Shown: positions 1 through 11,991 of the stretch, in pieces | Numbering within the stretch: position 1 is the stretch's first letter | Layout: each line of letters opens with the position of its first letter | NCBI RefSeq assembly: GCF_024139115.2 | Contig: NC_085140.1 | Span: forward strand, 45,974,180 to 46,038,179 | Source of the DNA: Armigeres subalbatus | Taxonomy: Eukaryota > Arthropoda > Insecta > Diptera > Culicidae | DNA: 64,000 nt | Direction of reading: 5' to 3' | Program-made: the position numbers and the translations under genes | Notes under the pieces: model-generated | The model's database searches: none | The model's input: only the letters and a program-made list of their open reading frames with translations | Told to the model about the DNA's origin: nothing

Positions 1-160
1 GTCGACCCGGCAGACGTTGTCCTACATAGTAGCCGTTGGAAACTATAACAAACGTAACTGCTGAAGAAATGAAGAAAATCCATCCAGCCGTTTCCGAGTT
101 ATGCGGATACGAACACAGACCATTTCATTTTTATGATATAGATAGAAGATAGATAATAAA
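1..160 (+). mobile_element. 3' end of a non-LTR retrotransposon or related SINE
   Basis: The segment contains the phrase CCAGCCGTTTCCGAGTTATG, followed by CGGATACGAACAC, a T-rich stretch and a GATA-type tail near 135-158. I recall this arrangement as a common arthropod LINE 3' end, but cannot name the clade. The copy enters from the left edge of the window, so its 5' part is not visible. No coding sequence remains. Confidence 0.4.
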
Positions 161-884
161 AAATTGTCATAGGAAATAATGAACACCTAGTCTAAGAGAT
201 GAATGCAAGCAGAGCTTTAAATATTCGATTATTTTTTATGTAGCCCATCGGCCTTCTTTGTCACTTCACTTCTAAACATATTCATATTCAGCTCTGCACC
301 GTAAATTTTCAGAATGATTATGGATCAGTGAGTATTTATTTGAATATCACAAATTATTAAATAATCGTAAAACTGAACACAGGTTTGATGATTTAAATAA
401 ATACACACATAGATCTAACGTTCAATTCAGGGCCATTTTAGCGCCACATGCCACTATAATCAAGGCTAATTTTATTTTTTTCGCGCGCAGTTACCATACT
501 CAGTGGTAATCAATTGAATGAATTTATGAAGAAGTAAACTGAGTAAGTCATTCTATGTTTTGAATAATCAAAACACGAATGTCAAAAGTCGGAGTGAATG
601 TGCTTCATGAAAGTGAATATTTCATGCTCTGAATGCAAGTATTAGATAACTAGATAAAAAAAATTAGTAGAAAAAACAAAGTTTTCAAACGTTTTTTAAG
701 CGAAATCTTAGGATAAGTTGCATGTAACACGATTTATGAAAGCACGACGCATCAACTGACACCATCGTAAAGTGTATAATTATGAAAAATCTCATGAAAA
801 CCCCACTACCTCCACTATTGGTGCTACCTCCACTAAAAGTACGGTTACCCTATGCAGTTTTTCAAACAAACGGTTTAGATGCTA
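161..884. other. AT-rich intergenic sequence, nothing recognised
   Basis: I see no open frame with coding character, no clear inverted repeat and no tandem array here. The sequence is AT-rich and may contain old decayed repeats. Confidence 0.4.
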
Positions 885-2450
885 ATTAACCGTCGGAAAG
901 GTTCTCAGGAAGCCAGATTCTTTCAACAACTCTGAATGAAGAGATACTCCTTTTACTCTGATAGCAACGATCCAGTTTCTTATACTTCTTCGGATTTATA
1001 ACCACCCCCAGTGGTAAATACCAATTATTATTATCTGTCCAGTGCAGTACATAAAAGTCTTCTCCATTCAACTCGGTCTATGGCTGCACGTCGAGATTCC
1101 GCAAATCGTCTTCCACCAGATCGATCAACCTTGCTCGCTGTGAACTTCGCCTTCTTGTGCCCGAACCGTTTTCACTGGGTTATTGTCAAACATTCTGGCT
1201 ACGTGCCCGGCCCACCGCAGTCTTCCGGTTTTTACGGTGTAAACGTTGGACGGTTCTCCCAACAGCTGTTGAAACTCGTGGTTCATTCGCCTCTTCCATG
1301 TACCATCTTCCATTTGCACCCCGCCATAGATAGTACGAACATTTTCATCTCGAGAACCACAATTGCACGTTGATCCTCCACGAGTATTGTCCAGGTCTCG
1401 TGTCCGAGATGACTACCGGTCTAATAAACGTTTTGTATATAGTCAGTTTGGTACGGCGGAGAACTCTATAGGATCAGAGCATTTTGCGGAGATCAATGTG
1501 TGTACGATTTCCTGCCATGCGTATCCGAATTTCTCTGCTGGTATCGTTACCGGAGGTCACCAGTGAGCCTAAGTACGCGAATTCTTCAACCACCTCGGTT
1601 TCGTAGGGGTGGCGTACATTGTCCTTGCTTGAGCTTTTTCGTATCATGTACTTCGTCTTCGACGTATTGATGACTACACCCAACCAGCGACTGTTGGATT
1701 TTCTACAATATTTGTATAAGAATCTAACATTTTCGCATATGCCCAGCTCTTATACAGGTTTTGGTAGGTTCTTATACAGAATTGTTATAAAATCTAACAA
1801 TCACCGGTTAGGTGCAGTCCAAACAGCTTATTCTGTTGTAAAGTCCAATCTTCGCTTTTCAGTCTGATATCAACTTCCCCCATCTTCTGAAAGTTACGTG
1901 CCATAATATCAAAGTCGTCGGCGTGCCTTGATAGCAATGTCTTCAGCTAAAAAGGGCTTTGTGAAAATCGTATCACTCGTGTCAATCCCTGCCCTTTGTA
2001 TTACTCCCTTCAAAGCAATGTTGAGTAGCAGGCAAGAAAGACCATCACTTTGCCGTAATCTTCTGCGCGTTTCAAAGGAACTCGATGCCCCTGAAACTCG
2101 AACTACGTACATCATCCGATGCATAGTTGCCTTGACCAACCATATTAGTTGCCATAGCTGATCTCGATCGATTGTTTAATATGCGGCTTTGAAGTCGATG
2201 AATAGATGTTATGTGGGCACTTTGTATTCGCGGCATTTTTGCAATATCTGGCGTACGGCGAACACCTGGTCCGTGGTAGAGGGTTCGCTCATGAATCCCG
2301 CCTGGTACTGCCTCACGAACTCTCTTGCAATTGGTATTAGCCGACAGCATAACATTTTGAGGAGTACATTCAGTAGCGTCCAGCAGTGTGATTGCGCAGT
2401 ATTTGCTACAATTTAGCTTATCGGCATTTTTGTAGATATGTTGAAACATA
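885..2450 (-). pseudogene. decayed RTE-like LINE reverse transcriptase, C-terminal part
   Basis: Read on the minus strand from 2450 downward, several frames match the reverse transcriptase of RTE-type LINEs, the class often annotated in insects as craniofacial development protein 2-like. Near 2420 is a NADKLNCSKYCAITLL block, equivalent to DKLDCSNYRAITLL in the copy at 20.2 kb. Near 2300-2150 are frame-shifted remains of the STTDQVF and FIDFKAAY region. Near 2140-1930 is a RRRLRQSDGLSC block, then the remains of the catalytic region. Near 1680-1560 is INTSKTKYM followed by VVEEFAYLGS. Near 1240 is RLRWAGHVARM, a typical C-terminal signature. Many frameshifts and stops, an internal deletion after ITLL and a small insertion (1693-1799) show that it is inactive. 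No endonuclease part is present. Confidence 0.75.
1693..1799. mobile_element. 107-bp inverted-repeat element (MITE) inside the RT remnant
   Basis: The segment interrupts the reverse-transcriptase remnant between the block ending near 1860 and the TSKTKYM block. Its ends are inverted: TGTTGGATTTTCTACAATA at 1693 pairs with the complement of TTGTTATAAAATCTAACA ending at 1799, and GTATAAG near 1714 pairs with CTTATAC at 1771. The middle is not repeated. It has no coding capacity. A short TSD is not certain. Confidence 0.5.
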
Positions 2451-5400
2451 TGTAAGGCACCGTGAAGTCGTTTACAAAGTATATCACGAAGAAGGGAATG
2501 TGAGAAATTAAAGTTTCAAATGTTTACCGAAACACCTGACGAAGGTAGAGGGCTTCAACATCACCAAGTTTTGCTGTGAATTATGCTAGAATATGATTAA
2601 AGCAAAAAAAATGCTAATATCTATCGAATTGCAAGGAAACTTTTGAAATTTAAACTGGAACTTGCCGGAAATTCAACCCACCCTGAAGTGGGTCGATCGA
2701 AGATCGGTCCTATTTGGATCAAGAAAAATCCAACTCTGGGGTGTGTCTGTCGGTGGTTTTGAATCACTGTTTGACCAAATTTGACCAATTTTGGCCAACT
2801 CGAGTAAGATGACGGATATTCTGACATTGATTTGACCTAGTCGAATGAGGTGTTTTGATGAATGAATTGCCATCGTGCATATTCGGAACGAGAACAATTT
2901 AAATCTGAAGTCTGTATGCCTGTCCGACTATTTGTCTGGAGCTAGCAATGTAATCTTGGAAAATTTGACCCCATTACATGCCCTATATGAAGGAGTGGCC
3001 AAAACTACCCAATGCCGCCTATCCACATAACAGTTTTATTTAAAAGTTTTATTATTTGCATTTTACCTTGTCGAAATCAAGTTTTAGAAATTGAAAGTTT
3101 TAAGTTTTAGAAATCTTTCTTAAAAATTCAAAATTCTAATTTAGATGCCTCAGCCTTTTCAACATACAATTTCAAGAAATTCGATTTTATGAATCATCTG
3201 GAAAGTCTTTGAATGCTCTGTAAATATTGGAATTATTTATATAATTCTTTTTCCCGGCTTCTCCTGTAAGTCTCTTACAGTAAATCATAAACTTTTACAT
3301 ACAATTCAAGGATTTTCGCGGTACGGACGCGTTTTAAGAAAAGGAGTTGGATTTCGAATCCTAAGATGACAGGTTCAATGTCCAGTTCAAGATATTTTTA
3401 TTAAAACAAAGCAGGCTTGCATTACGTTAGAATTTTGGGCTCCTAAATTTTGAAATACATACGTGTTGATTTTTATTGAAAAGTAGTTTTGTATTTCACG
3501 AACTTGAATTTGAAGTAGTTTCCTTTTAGTAGACTAAAACTAGGTGTGATTCAGATGGTGTAAAGTTGCCTTTCCCTGTTCTCCATCCTGACAAATGTGT
3601 ACTGGAATCCATTGAAAAGATATACTCTATATGGTTGAAAATCGGATTGGTCGACTAGCAAAGTTCTTCACAATCCATACAAGTTTTTGTTTTTTTAATC
3701 ACACTGCAAATAGTCCCGTCATTATCTGCTGCTTATGTTATTGGTCCATGACATGAAAATCATTATGTCTATTCAGGTCATTCTATTTTCTTAACACGTT
3801 GCACATCACACATCACCATTCACTTGTTTCAATCATCTTTTCCATAACAGTTCTGCAATAAACACACAAGCTTCTGATTTTCTGCAACATCGTCAACATT
3901 ATCAATCCTTAAAATCACTTTTCATTTCTGTTCGTTTGACATATAACGTTTATGTCGTTTATTCATTTATATTCTTTGGTGAAATACTTTTCTTACGCAC
4001 ATCGATTGTATATGTTGAATATATCCTTATGAACAAGTATTCAGCATCCAGTCTTCCAAGCTGCTTGTGCACTAACACTCCCTCGCAATTGTCCTTAGTC
4101 CAGGTCTAGGTCCAAAAGCTTCACTCTGCATCAGATCATTAGGCATCCATTCACACTCGTCACTCGATCGCGTCAGTCTTATCACTGCAACACTTCGCGT
4201 TGCAATCGCGCCCGATCCCAGTTTTCGTTACGCTCTACCGCTGTTAACGATATCAATAAAGACGGAAGACTACCAACGTTTTTTGCACGCCTCAAAACTT
4301 TTATAGATTTCAATAGAAATGGCTTCGCTCTCGAAACAAAACCAAGATCTGGCGGAGGTACCTCGACTGCTACACTGCCACTGAAACCTCAACTTCACCC
4401 TAGGATCACAATCGGAGACCCCCGGTGCGGGTAGGAGACGATATTAATTGCTCCATTTTGCAGGTGTAGGCACCACCAATTGCATTATGCGTGTTGGGGA
4501 AAGTAAGGTGAAACACAACGGTTGGATAGACATAATACGGCTTAAGACCAATCTTTGTAGGATTCGTATTACATTTTTTTAAATAAGGGCAGGGCTCAAG
4601 CATCTTTGAAATTTGTTTCCTGTTTGGGTGTGTCACTGCGACCAGTTATAGCCCGTATCCTTAGTGTATAATTGCATGTCGAATTACTCGAGTGCTAATG
4701 AGAAGCAGTATCGGTTCCGATACAGATTTTGTTTTGTTTTTCTTATAAGCTTTAGAAGGAATAAAGTATTATGACAAGGTCCCGCTATTTAGACCCTTCT
4801 TTGAGAGTTATCTCATTAAAAGCCTTCATCAGTCATAACTTACTCCTTCCATGGGAAAATCAAAACAGTAATACCGTTTTTTGGCCATGCATCGGATTTC
4901 AATTTGGGATGCGTATTGGACCACATTCTTTTCGTCTTGCATTCCCACACAACTCTATAGAGTCTATGAGTGCACATTTTTCACTCTCACTCTCGTGGAA
5001 CTTTTCTTGTCTTCAGGCGGGCACTGTTTTGATGTGTTTTGAATGAAAAAAAACCCAAACAAATCAATCGTTATCGTTGTCGTTGCTGATAATTTGGCGC
5101 GTTACAATCACACCACGCGGACACAGGTTGTGTCTTAATTGGGGATGATGGTCGTTTAGCTTTGGGGTCTTTAATTACGACCGAGATCGAGGTTCTTGCA
5201 AGATGAGAAAATTTCACGTTTATCTGGGTTTGTCCTGCAATTAGTGATGTGAATTTTGAAACTTACATTAATTGAACCTCGTTAGATATCATTTGCAACA
5301 TTGAATCATTTTATTGGACGATGCTATATTTTTTATTCCGAACTATCAAAGAGCTTTTACCAAAACCTATTTGTTTTGCGGTTTCTAGGTGTATGGTTGT

Positions 5401-5712
5401 TCGACATTTGTGTGTGCCTTGGAAACCCAGAAATTCTAAGGAACCGATTTGGTTATACAACTGCAATCCATTGTGCTGTCGTTGTATTCGCGTCGCGTAA
5501 TAAGTCTAAATTTGTCATAGGCAAGTTCATATATCGCGTCATGACTTGTCGAGGAATGCAATAGTGCACGATAACATGGATTCTGATTGTTCAGCAACAT
5601 AATTAATTTTTAAGAATGATCATGTGAAATAAATTAGACTGTACAACTTGATTCAATTGTTTTTTTTTTTTCAAAAATTTTAAAATCAATAGAAAAAAGC
5701 GGTTGGCAGTAA
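2451..5712. other. long intergenic stretch, no gene recognised
   Basis: About 3.3 kb without a convincing coding region. The open frames present (for example 91 codons at 4771 and 87 at 5301, plus strand) have no recognisable domain or start context. I see no tandem repeat or matched inverted ends. Confidence 0.4.
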
Positions 5713-7255
5713 ATTAGACCGAAGGCCATTAGGAATGAGAAGTGAGTAGTGCGAGGTGAGGAAGAAGTAAGATGAAAGAAAAAAAGAAAAAGTAAGAAGG
5801 AAATCAAAAGAAAGAAGAAGGAGAAAGAAAGAAAAAAAAAGAAAAAGGAAAATGAAAGAAGAATGAAGGTAGAAAGAGGATGAAGGAAGAAAGAAGAAGG
5901 AAGAAGGAAAAAGGAAGAAGGTAGAAGGAAGAAGGAAGTAGAAAGAAGGAAAAATGAAGTAGGAAGAAGAAAAAAGGAAAAAGGAAGAAGGAAAAGGGAA
6001 GAAGTAATAAGGAAGAAAGAAGAAGGAAAAAGTAAGAAGGGAAAAGCAAGAAGGAAGAGGAATAAGGAAGAAAAAAGAAGGAAGAAGGGAAAAGGAAGAA
6101 AAAAGAATGAAGAAGGAAGGATGAGGGAAAAAGGAAGAAGGAAGAAGTAAAAAAGAAGTAAGAAGAAAGACGGAAGAAGGAAGAAATTAGATAAAGAAAG
6201 TCGAAGAAGGAATGAAGAAGGAAAAGAAATAAGGAAGAAAATAAAGGAAGAAGTGAAAAGGAAGAGGGAATTAGGAAGAAGAGAAATGGAGAATGAAGAA
6301 GGAAAAAGGAAGAAGTAAGAGGGAAGAAGGAAGAAGAATGATGAAAGGAGAAGGATGGAAGAAGAAAAAATAAAAAATAAATAAGAAAGAAGAAATAAGG
6401 GAGAAGTAAGAAGAAAGAAGGAAAAAGGAATAAGGAAGAAGGAAGAAAGAAGAAAGAAGAAGGGAGAAGGAAAAAGGAAGAAGAAAAAGGGGAAAATAAG
6501 AAGGAAAAACGAAGATGGAAGAAGGTAGAAGGAAAAAGTAAGAAAGAAAAAGGAAGAAGGAAGAAAGAAGAAGGAAGAAAGAAGAAGGAAGAAAGGAAGG
6601 AAGTAGGAAGTAAGAAGAAGGAAGTAGGAAGAAGTAAGAAGGAATAAGGTAGATGGAAGTAGGAAAAAGAAAGTACGAAGAAGGAAGAAGGAAGAAAGAA
6701 TATGGAAGAAGGAAGAACGAACAAGAAAAAAGGAAGAAGGAAAAGGGAGAAAGAATAAGGAAGAAAGAAGAAAGAAGAAGAAAGAAGGAATAAAGAAGAA
6801 GAATGAAGAAAGGAGGAGGAAGGAAGAGGGAAGAAAGAATAAGGAAGAAAGAAGAACGAAGAAGGAAAAAGGAGAAAGGAAAAAGAAAAAGAAAGAAGTA
6901 AGAAGAAAGGAGAACGGAGGAAGAATGAAGAAGGAAGAAGGAATAAGGAAGAAGGAAAAAGAGAAAAGAAAAAAGGAAGAAGGAAGAAAGAAGGACAAGG
7001 GGAAAGAAAGACGAAAAAGAAGGAAGAAGGTAGAAGGAAGAAGGAAGAAGGAAGAACGAAGAATAATGAAGGAATAATATAGAAAGAAGAGCGAAGAGGA
7101 AAAAGAGAAGAAGAAAAAAACATAATAAGGAAGAAGGAAAAATGGATAAGGTAAAGGACGAACTTCTTATTTCTCACGTTTTGCTCCTCTCTTCTCATTC
7201 GGCCTAATGACCGTTCGGCCAAATGACCTTCTGCCTAATGGCCTGACACCCCATA
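5713..7255. repeat. purine-rich element, copy 1 (AAGGA/AAGAAGG tract with inverted ends)
   Basis: The plus strand is almost purely A and G from about 5755 to 7160, built of irregular GAAGGA, GAAGAAG and AAAAGG words. The left border reads GACCGAAGGCCATTAGG, then AATGAGAAGTGAG. The right border reads CTTCTCATTCGGCCTAATG, then two further variants of a 16-18-bp unit (TCGGCCAAATGACC, TGCCTAATGGCC) ending in TGACACC at about 7252. The left border is the inverted counterpart of the right. The tract yields two apparent minus-strand open frames of 454 and 472 codons, but these are only Phe, Ser and Leu from pyrimidine triplets and are not genes. Related copies lie at 45746-46760, 52741-52916 and 53352-55031. 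Confidence 0.75.
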
Positions 7256-8342
7256 GTGGCAATTAAACTATCTACAAAATAATCATCAGCCCAGTAGTTC
7301 TCTATGAACACGAGGCCTAAACAATGTTTGCGAGGACCAACGCACAACTTTGAAAGAAGTGTTTATGGCGGGGTGCAGATAGATAGACGATAAATGCAGG
7401 CTACGAATATTTTTTATTCTTTAGGAACTAAGCTAACACTAGTGTATAGCAGTTTCAGCAAAACTGGACTGCCACCTGAATAACTCCGACCAGAGGCGCA
7501 ACTAAGAAAAGGTGAAAATTATCTCAAAATGCCAGAGAAAAACTGCCGAAAGCCACAAACTGGAGTGTAAATCTAAATGGTGCTGCTGCTGACTTTTACA
7601 CAATGGCTACGCTTTTGCGATAGTGTCTTAAAACGTAACGTGTTGGACTTCCTGTTTTTTTTCCTTAGCTTGGTGGTAGTCATTATTTACTACCGGTGCG
7701 AGGCTGCATAAGCTTGCGGCAAACGAACAGTCGTTGGGGAAATTGGAAGATGAGCAAATTTGATAAGTAATTTAATGATAGAAAGAAACACTTATACACT
7801 CGACTTAAGGAAATTAGTTGTACCTTGTTGGATGAATGTAATGCAGGAATATTTTTACAGTTAATCAGTGCTGCTGCATGCTTTGGTAGCAAAATTTGAA
7901 AAAAGTTATTGGATGTGTACTCCATCGTAGTATAAATGTCAAAGTGGTAGATAATCTAAAGATTATCTAATAGTCTAAAGAAGATATTAACGACTAATGC
8001 TGTGATCGTATGGAGTAATATTTATGCATTCAGACAACAATCAATGTGAAAATCACAAATTTGATGCGCGTCGGCAAGCCTCGTTAGATAAACGTGCAAC
8101 TCGTGCTGAAAAAATCATCTTTTTGCAACTAGTTGCACAAACTACTTTTTTTTAACTTTATATTTTTTTCTTAGTTGTTAATGTTAATATAAAATATATA
8201 GTTGACCAATCTTAATACATTTTCATGAGACTATATGATAACTGAAAAATTAACAATAATACAATTCCTTGACTTTCTATTGAGGTTCTTCATTTCTTGG
8301 TAAATTAACTCCTCTGGTTCAATTCTTGCTAGTCTGGGTTCG
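7256..8342. other. intergenic sequence, nothing recognised
   Basis: No coding frame, tandem repeat or matched inverted ends were found. Short AT-rich runs only. Confidence 0.35.
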
Positions 8343-8350
8343 ATGCTCAG

Positions 8351-9051
8351 TAGACTGGCCCAGGATACAAAAAGTTGTCTAATTGCACGGGGCACCCTCC
8401 AGGATTGTGTCTTTGGGTGAGAAAATCAATCTCTGAAAATTTCAGCTCAATCGCTTGTTGCATAAGCTGGCGCATTTGATTTGAAGTTTGTATGGGGATT
8501 TCAGTCAAAATGTATAGGAAAATACACCTCCGTCACTCATTCGATCTGGAAATTGGTTCTGATTGCTCGATTGGCCTCAGAATTGCAAAAACGGCAGTTG
8601 GTATGCTACAGAACAATTTCACAGAACATTGTATGATGATTTAATAAACTTTTATATGGGTTTCGGCTGATGCGATTCGATCAAAAAACCCAAAAATACA
8701 CAAATCAGCTCCTAATAATTCAGCCGAAAATTATATAAAAGTTCATTTAATCATCATGCAATGTTCTGTGAAATTGTTCTGTAGCATACCAACTGCCGTT
8801 TTTGCAATTCTGAGGTCAATTGAACAATCAGAACCAATTTCCAGATCGAATGAGTGACGGAGGTGTATTTTCCTATACATTTTGGCTGAAATCCCCATAC
8901 AAACTTCAAATCAAATGCGCCAGCTTATGCAACAAGCGATTGAGCTGAAATTTTCAGAGATTGATTTTCTCACCCAAAGACACAATTCTGGGGGGTGCCC
9001 CGTGGAATTCGACAACATTTTTTTCTCCCCATAGTAATCTGGGCCAGTCTA
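8351..9051. mobile_element. 701-bp foldback DNA element with 8-bp TSD (hAT-like)
   Basis: The ends TAGACTGGCCCAG (8351) and CTGGGCCAGTCTA (ending 9051) are exact inverted copies. The element is flanked by the direct 8-bp duplication ATGCTCAG at 8343-8350 and 9052-9059. Most of it is one long inverted repeat: the left arm runs through GGGGCACCC and AATCTCTGAAAATTTCAGC to about 8690, and the right arm returns through the same text reversed to GGGTGCCCC near 9000. It has no transposase. An 8-bp TSD is typical of hAT elements and also of P-type and Foldback elements, so the superfamily is inferred. Confidence 0.85.
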
Positions 9052-9153
9052 ATGCTCAGTAACTATCTTCGTTGGAACCTCCAGATGTCACAGACTCGTT
9101 GAGTTCGAAACAGCTTTTGTATCGTATTTTCTAATTCTTCTGGACACGTTTTT

Positions 9154-9929
9154 GCCTTTCTCGTATACTAAGTATACGGTAAAGGCTATATGATCGCTCC
9201 AAAAACAAACTTTTTATAGAAGGCCCGGAGACCCATAGTGTTATATACCAATCGACTCAGTTCGACGAATTGAGGTGATGTCTGTGTGTGTGTGTGTATG
9301 TGTGTGTGTATGTGTGTGTATGTGTGTGCGCAAAACTACTCAAAAAATGTCATTCATTTTTCGGGCACTTACCCTCAACCGATTTGCTCGCAACAAGTTG
9401 CATTCGACGCAAAATCCTGTCCCATTGTTTCCTATTTGAAAATGGCCAGATCGGACTATGGGATCGAGAGTTTTGGCCAAAATACAAATTCATACGAAAA
9501 AATCGCGTAAAGAATGTCACTCATTTTTCGGGCACTAACCTCAACCGATTTGCTCGCAACAAGTTGCATTCGACGCAGAATCCTGTCCAATTGTTTCGTA
9601 TTTGAAATTGGACAGATCGAACTATGGGATCGAGAGTTATGGATAAAATACAAAATCATAGGAAAAAATCGCGTGAAAAATGTCACTCATTTTTCGGGCA
9701 CTTATCCTCAACCGATTTGCTCGCAACAAGTTGCATTTGACGCAGAATCCTGTCCCATTGTTTCCTATTTGAAATTTGCAAGATCGGACTATGGGATCGA
9801 GAGTTATGGCCAAAATACAAAATCATAGGAAAAAATCGTGTAAAAAATGTTACTCATTTTTCGGGCACTTATCCTCAACCGATTTGCTCGCAACAAGTTG
9901 CATTCGACGCAGAATCCTGTCCCATTGTT
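9154..9929 (+). repeat. 167-bp family, block 1: palindromic head, (TG)n, about 3.5 units
   Basis: The block starts with a 33-bp hairpin-forming head (9154-9186) in which GCCTTT pairs with AAAGGC and CGTATACT pairs with AGTATACG around one central base. A conserved region of about 90 bp follows (CCCGGAGACCCATAGTG, then CGACTCAGTTCGACGAATTG). Next comes a TG-rich tract at about 9282-9330. Then come units of roughly 167 bp carrying GTCACTCATTTTTCGGGCAC, CAACCGATTTGCTCGCAAC, CGACGCAGAATCCTGTCCC and AGTTATGGCCAAAATAC. The array stops in mid-unit after CCCATTGTT, where the next head begins. Confidence 0.9.
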
Positions 9930-10062
9930 GCCTTTCTCGTATACTAAGTATACGTAAAGGCTATATGATCGCTCTAAAAACAAACTTTTTATAGAAGGCC
10001 CGGAGACCCATAGTGTTATATACCAATCGACTCAGTTCGACGAATTGAGGTGATGTCTGTGT

Positions 10063-10141
<79 letters not shown>

Positions 10142-11249
10142 TGTATGTGTGTGTGTGTGCGCAAAACTACTCAAAAAATGTCACTCATTTTTCGGGCACT
10201 TATCCTCAACCGATTTGCTCGCAACAATTTGCATTCGACGCAGAATCCTGTCCCATTGTTTCCTATTTGGAATTGGTCAGATCGGTCCATGGGAACATAA
10301 GTTATGGCCAAAATACAAATTCATACGAAAAAATCGCGTAAAAAATGTCACTCATTTTTCGGGCACTTATCCTCAACCGATTTGCTCGCAACAGGTTGCA
10401 TGCGACGCAGAATCTTGTCCCATTGTTTCTTATTTGAAATTGGCCGGATCGGACTATGGGATCGAAAGTTATGGCCAAAATACAAATTCATACGAAAAAA
10501 TCGCGTAAAAAATGTCACTCATTTTTCGGGAAATTATTCTCAACCGATTTGCTCGCAACAAGTTGCCTTCGATGCAAAATCCTATCTTATTGTTTCCTAT
10601 TTGAAATTGGCCAGATCAAACTATGGGATCAGAAGTTATGGCCAAAATACAAATTCATACGAAAAAATCGCGTAAAAAATGTCACTCATTTTTCGGGCAC
10701 TTATTATATTCGACGTAGAATCCTGTCCCATTGTTTCTTATTTGAAATTGGCCAGATCGGACTATGGGATCGAAAGTTATGGCCAAAATACAAATTCATA
10801 CGAAAAAATCGCGTAAAAAATGTCACTCATTTTTCGGGAAATTATTCTCAACCGATTTGCTCGCAACAAGTTGCCTTCGATGCAAAATCCTATCTTATTG
10901 TTTCCTATTTGAAATTGGCCAGATCGAACTATGGGATCAGAAGTTATGGCCAAAATACAAATTCATACGAAAAAAATCGCGTAAAAAATGTCACTCATTT
11001 TTCGGGCACTTATCCTCAACCGATTTGCTCGCAACAGGTTGCATTCGACGCAGGATCCTGTCTCATTGTTTCCTATTGCAAATTGGTCAATCGCGTAAAA
11101 AATGTCACTCATTTTTCAGGCACCTATCCTTATCCGATTTACTCACAACAAGTTTCATTCGACGCAGGATACTCTACCATTGTTTCCTATTGCAAATTGG
11201 TCAGATTGGACTAAGGGGCTCGGAAGTTATGGCCAAAATACTACTTTTT
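9930..11249 (+). repeat. 167-bp family, block 2: head, long (TG)n, about 6.5 units
   Basis: A second head begins abruptly inside a unit of block 1. The TG tract (about 10053-10160) is the longest of the region. The units that follow include two with a shared variant (CGGGAAATTATTCTCAACC and TGCCTTCGATGCAAAATCC at about 10527-10580 and 10835-10890), separated by a unit with an internal deletion near 10700. This suggests that the variant pair was duplicated as part of a larger block. The last units are shortened. Confidence 0.9.
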
Positions 11250-11373
11250 GCCTTTCTCGTATACTAAGTAGACGTAAAGGCTATATGTTCACTCCGAAAA
11301 CAAACTTTTTATAGAAGGCTCGGAGACCCATAGTGTTATATACCAATCGACTCAGCTCGACGAATTGAGGCGA

Positions 11374-11441
<68 letters not shown>

Positions 11442-11820
11442 TGTGTATGTGCGCACCAAAAGAGCAAAAAGTCTCGCTCACTTTTTTTGTACTTACCCTT
11501 GACCCCTTGACCCCCTCGCAACAGGTTGCATTTGACGCAGTATTCTGCCCCATTGTTTCCTATTGAGAATTGGCCGGATCGGACTATGGGCTTGGGAGTT
11601 ATGGCCAAAATACTTTTCTCATAAAAGGGCGTAAAAAGTCTCGCTCAATTTTTTTTGTACTTACCGTTGACCGATTTCCTCGCAACAGGTTGCATTTGAC
11701 GCAGTATTCTGCCCCATTGTTTCCTATTGAAAATTGGCTGGATCTGACTATGGGCTTGGGAGTTATGGCCAAAATACTTTTTCTCATTAAAAGCGCGTAA
11801 AAAAGTCTCGCTCACTTTTT
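11250..11820 (+). repeat. 167-bp family, block 3: head, (TG)n, two divergent units
   Basis: The head has a small change (AAGTAGACG instead of AAGTATACG), shared with the head at 15713. The TG tract runs from about 11374 to 11450. The two units differ from the main array: they begin with AGTCTCGCTCACTTTTTTTG, have TTGACC before the Pro/Leu-type region, and carry GGCTTGGGAGTTATGG in place of GGGATCAGAAGTTATGG. The unit at 15546-15712 is of the same subtype. Confidence 0.9.
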
Positions 11821-11945
11821 GCCTTTCTCGTATACTAAGTATACGGTAAAGGCTATATGATCGCTCCAAAAACAAACTTTTTATAGAAGGCCCGGAGACT
11901 CATAGTGTTATATACCAATCGACTCAGTTCGACGAATCGAGGTGA

Positions 11946-11991
<46 letters not shown>

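Noticed and set aside
5634..7222. Two minus-strand frames of 454 and 472 codons
   Set aside because: They consist almost only of Phe, Ser and Leu, as expected of any frame through a pyrimidine-only strand, and neither has a domain or start context. The same applies to the frames at 45888-46520 and 53474-53974.
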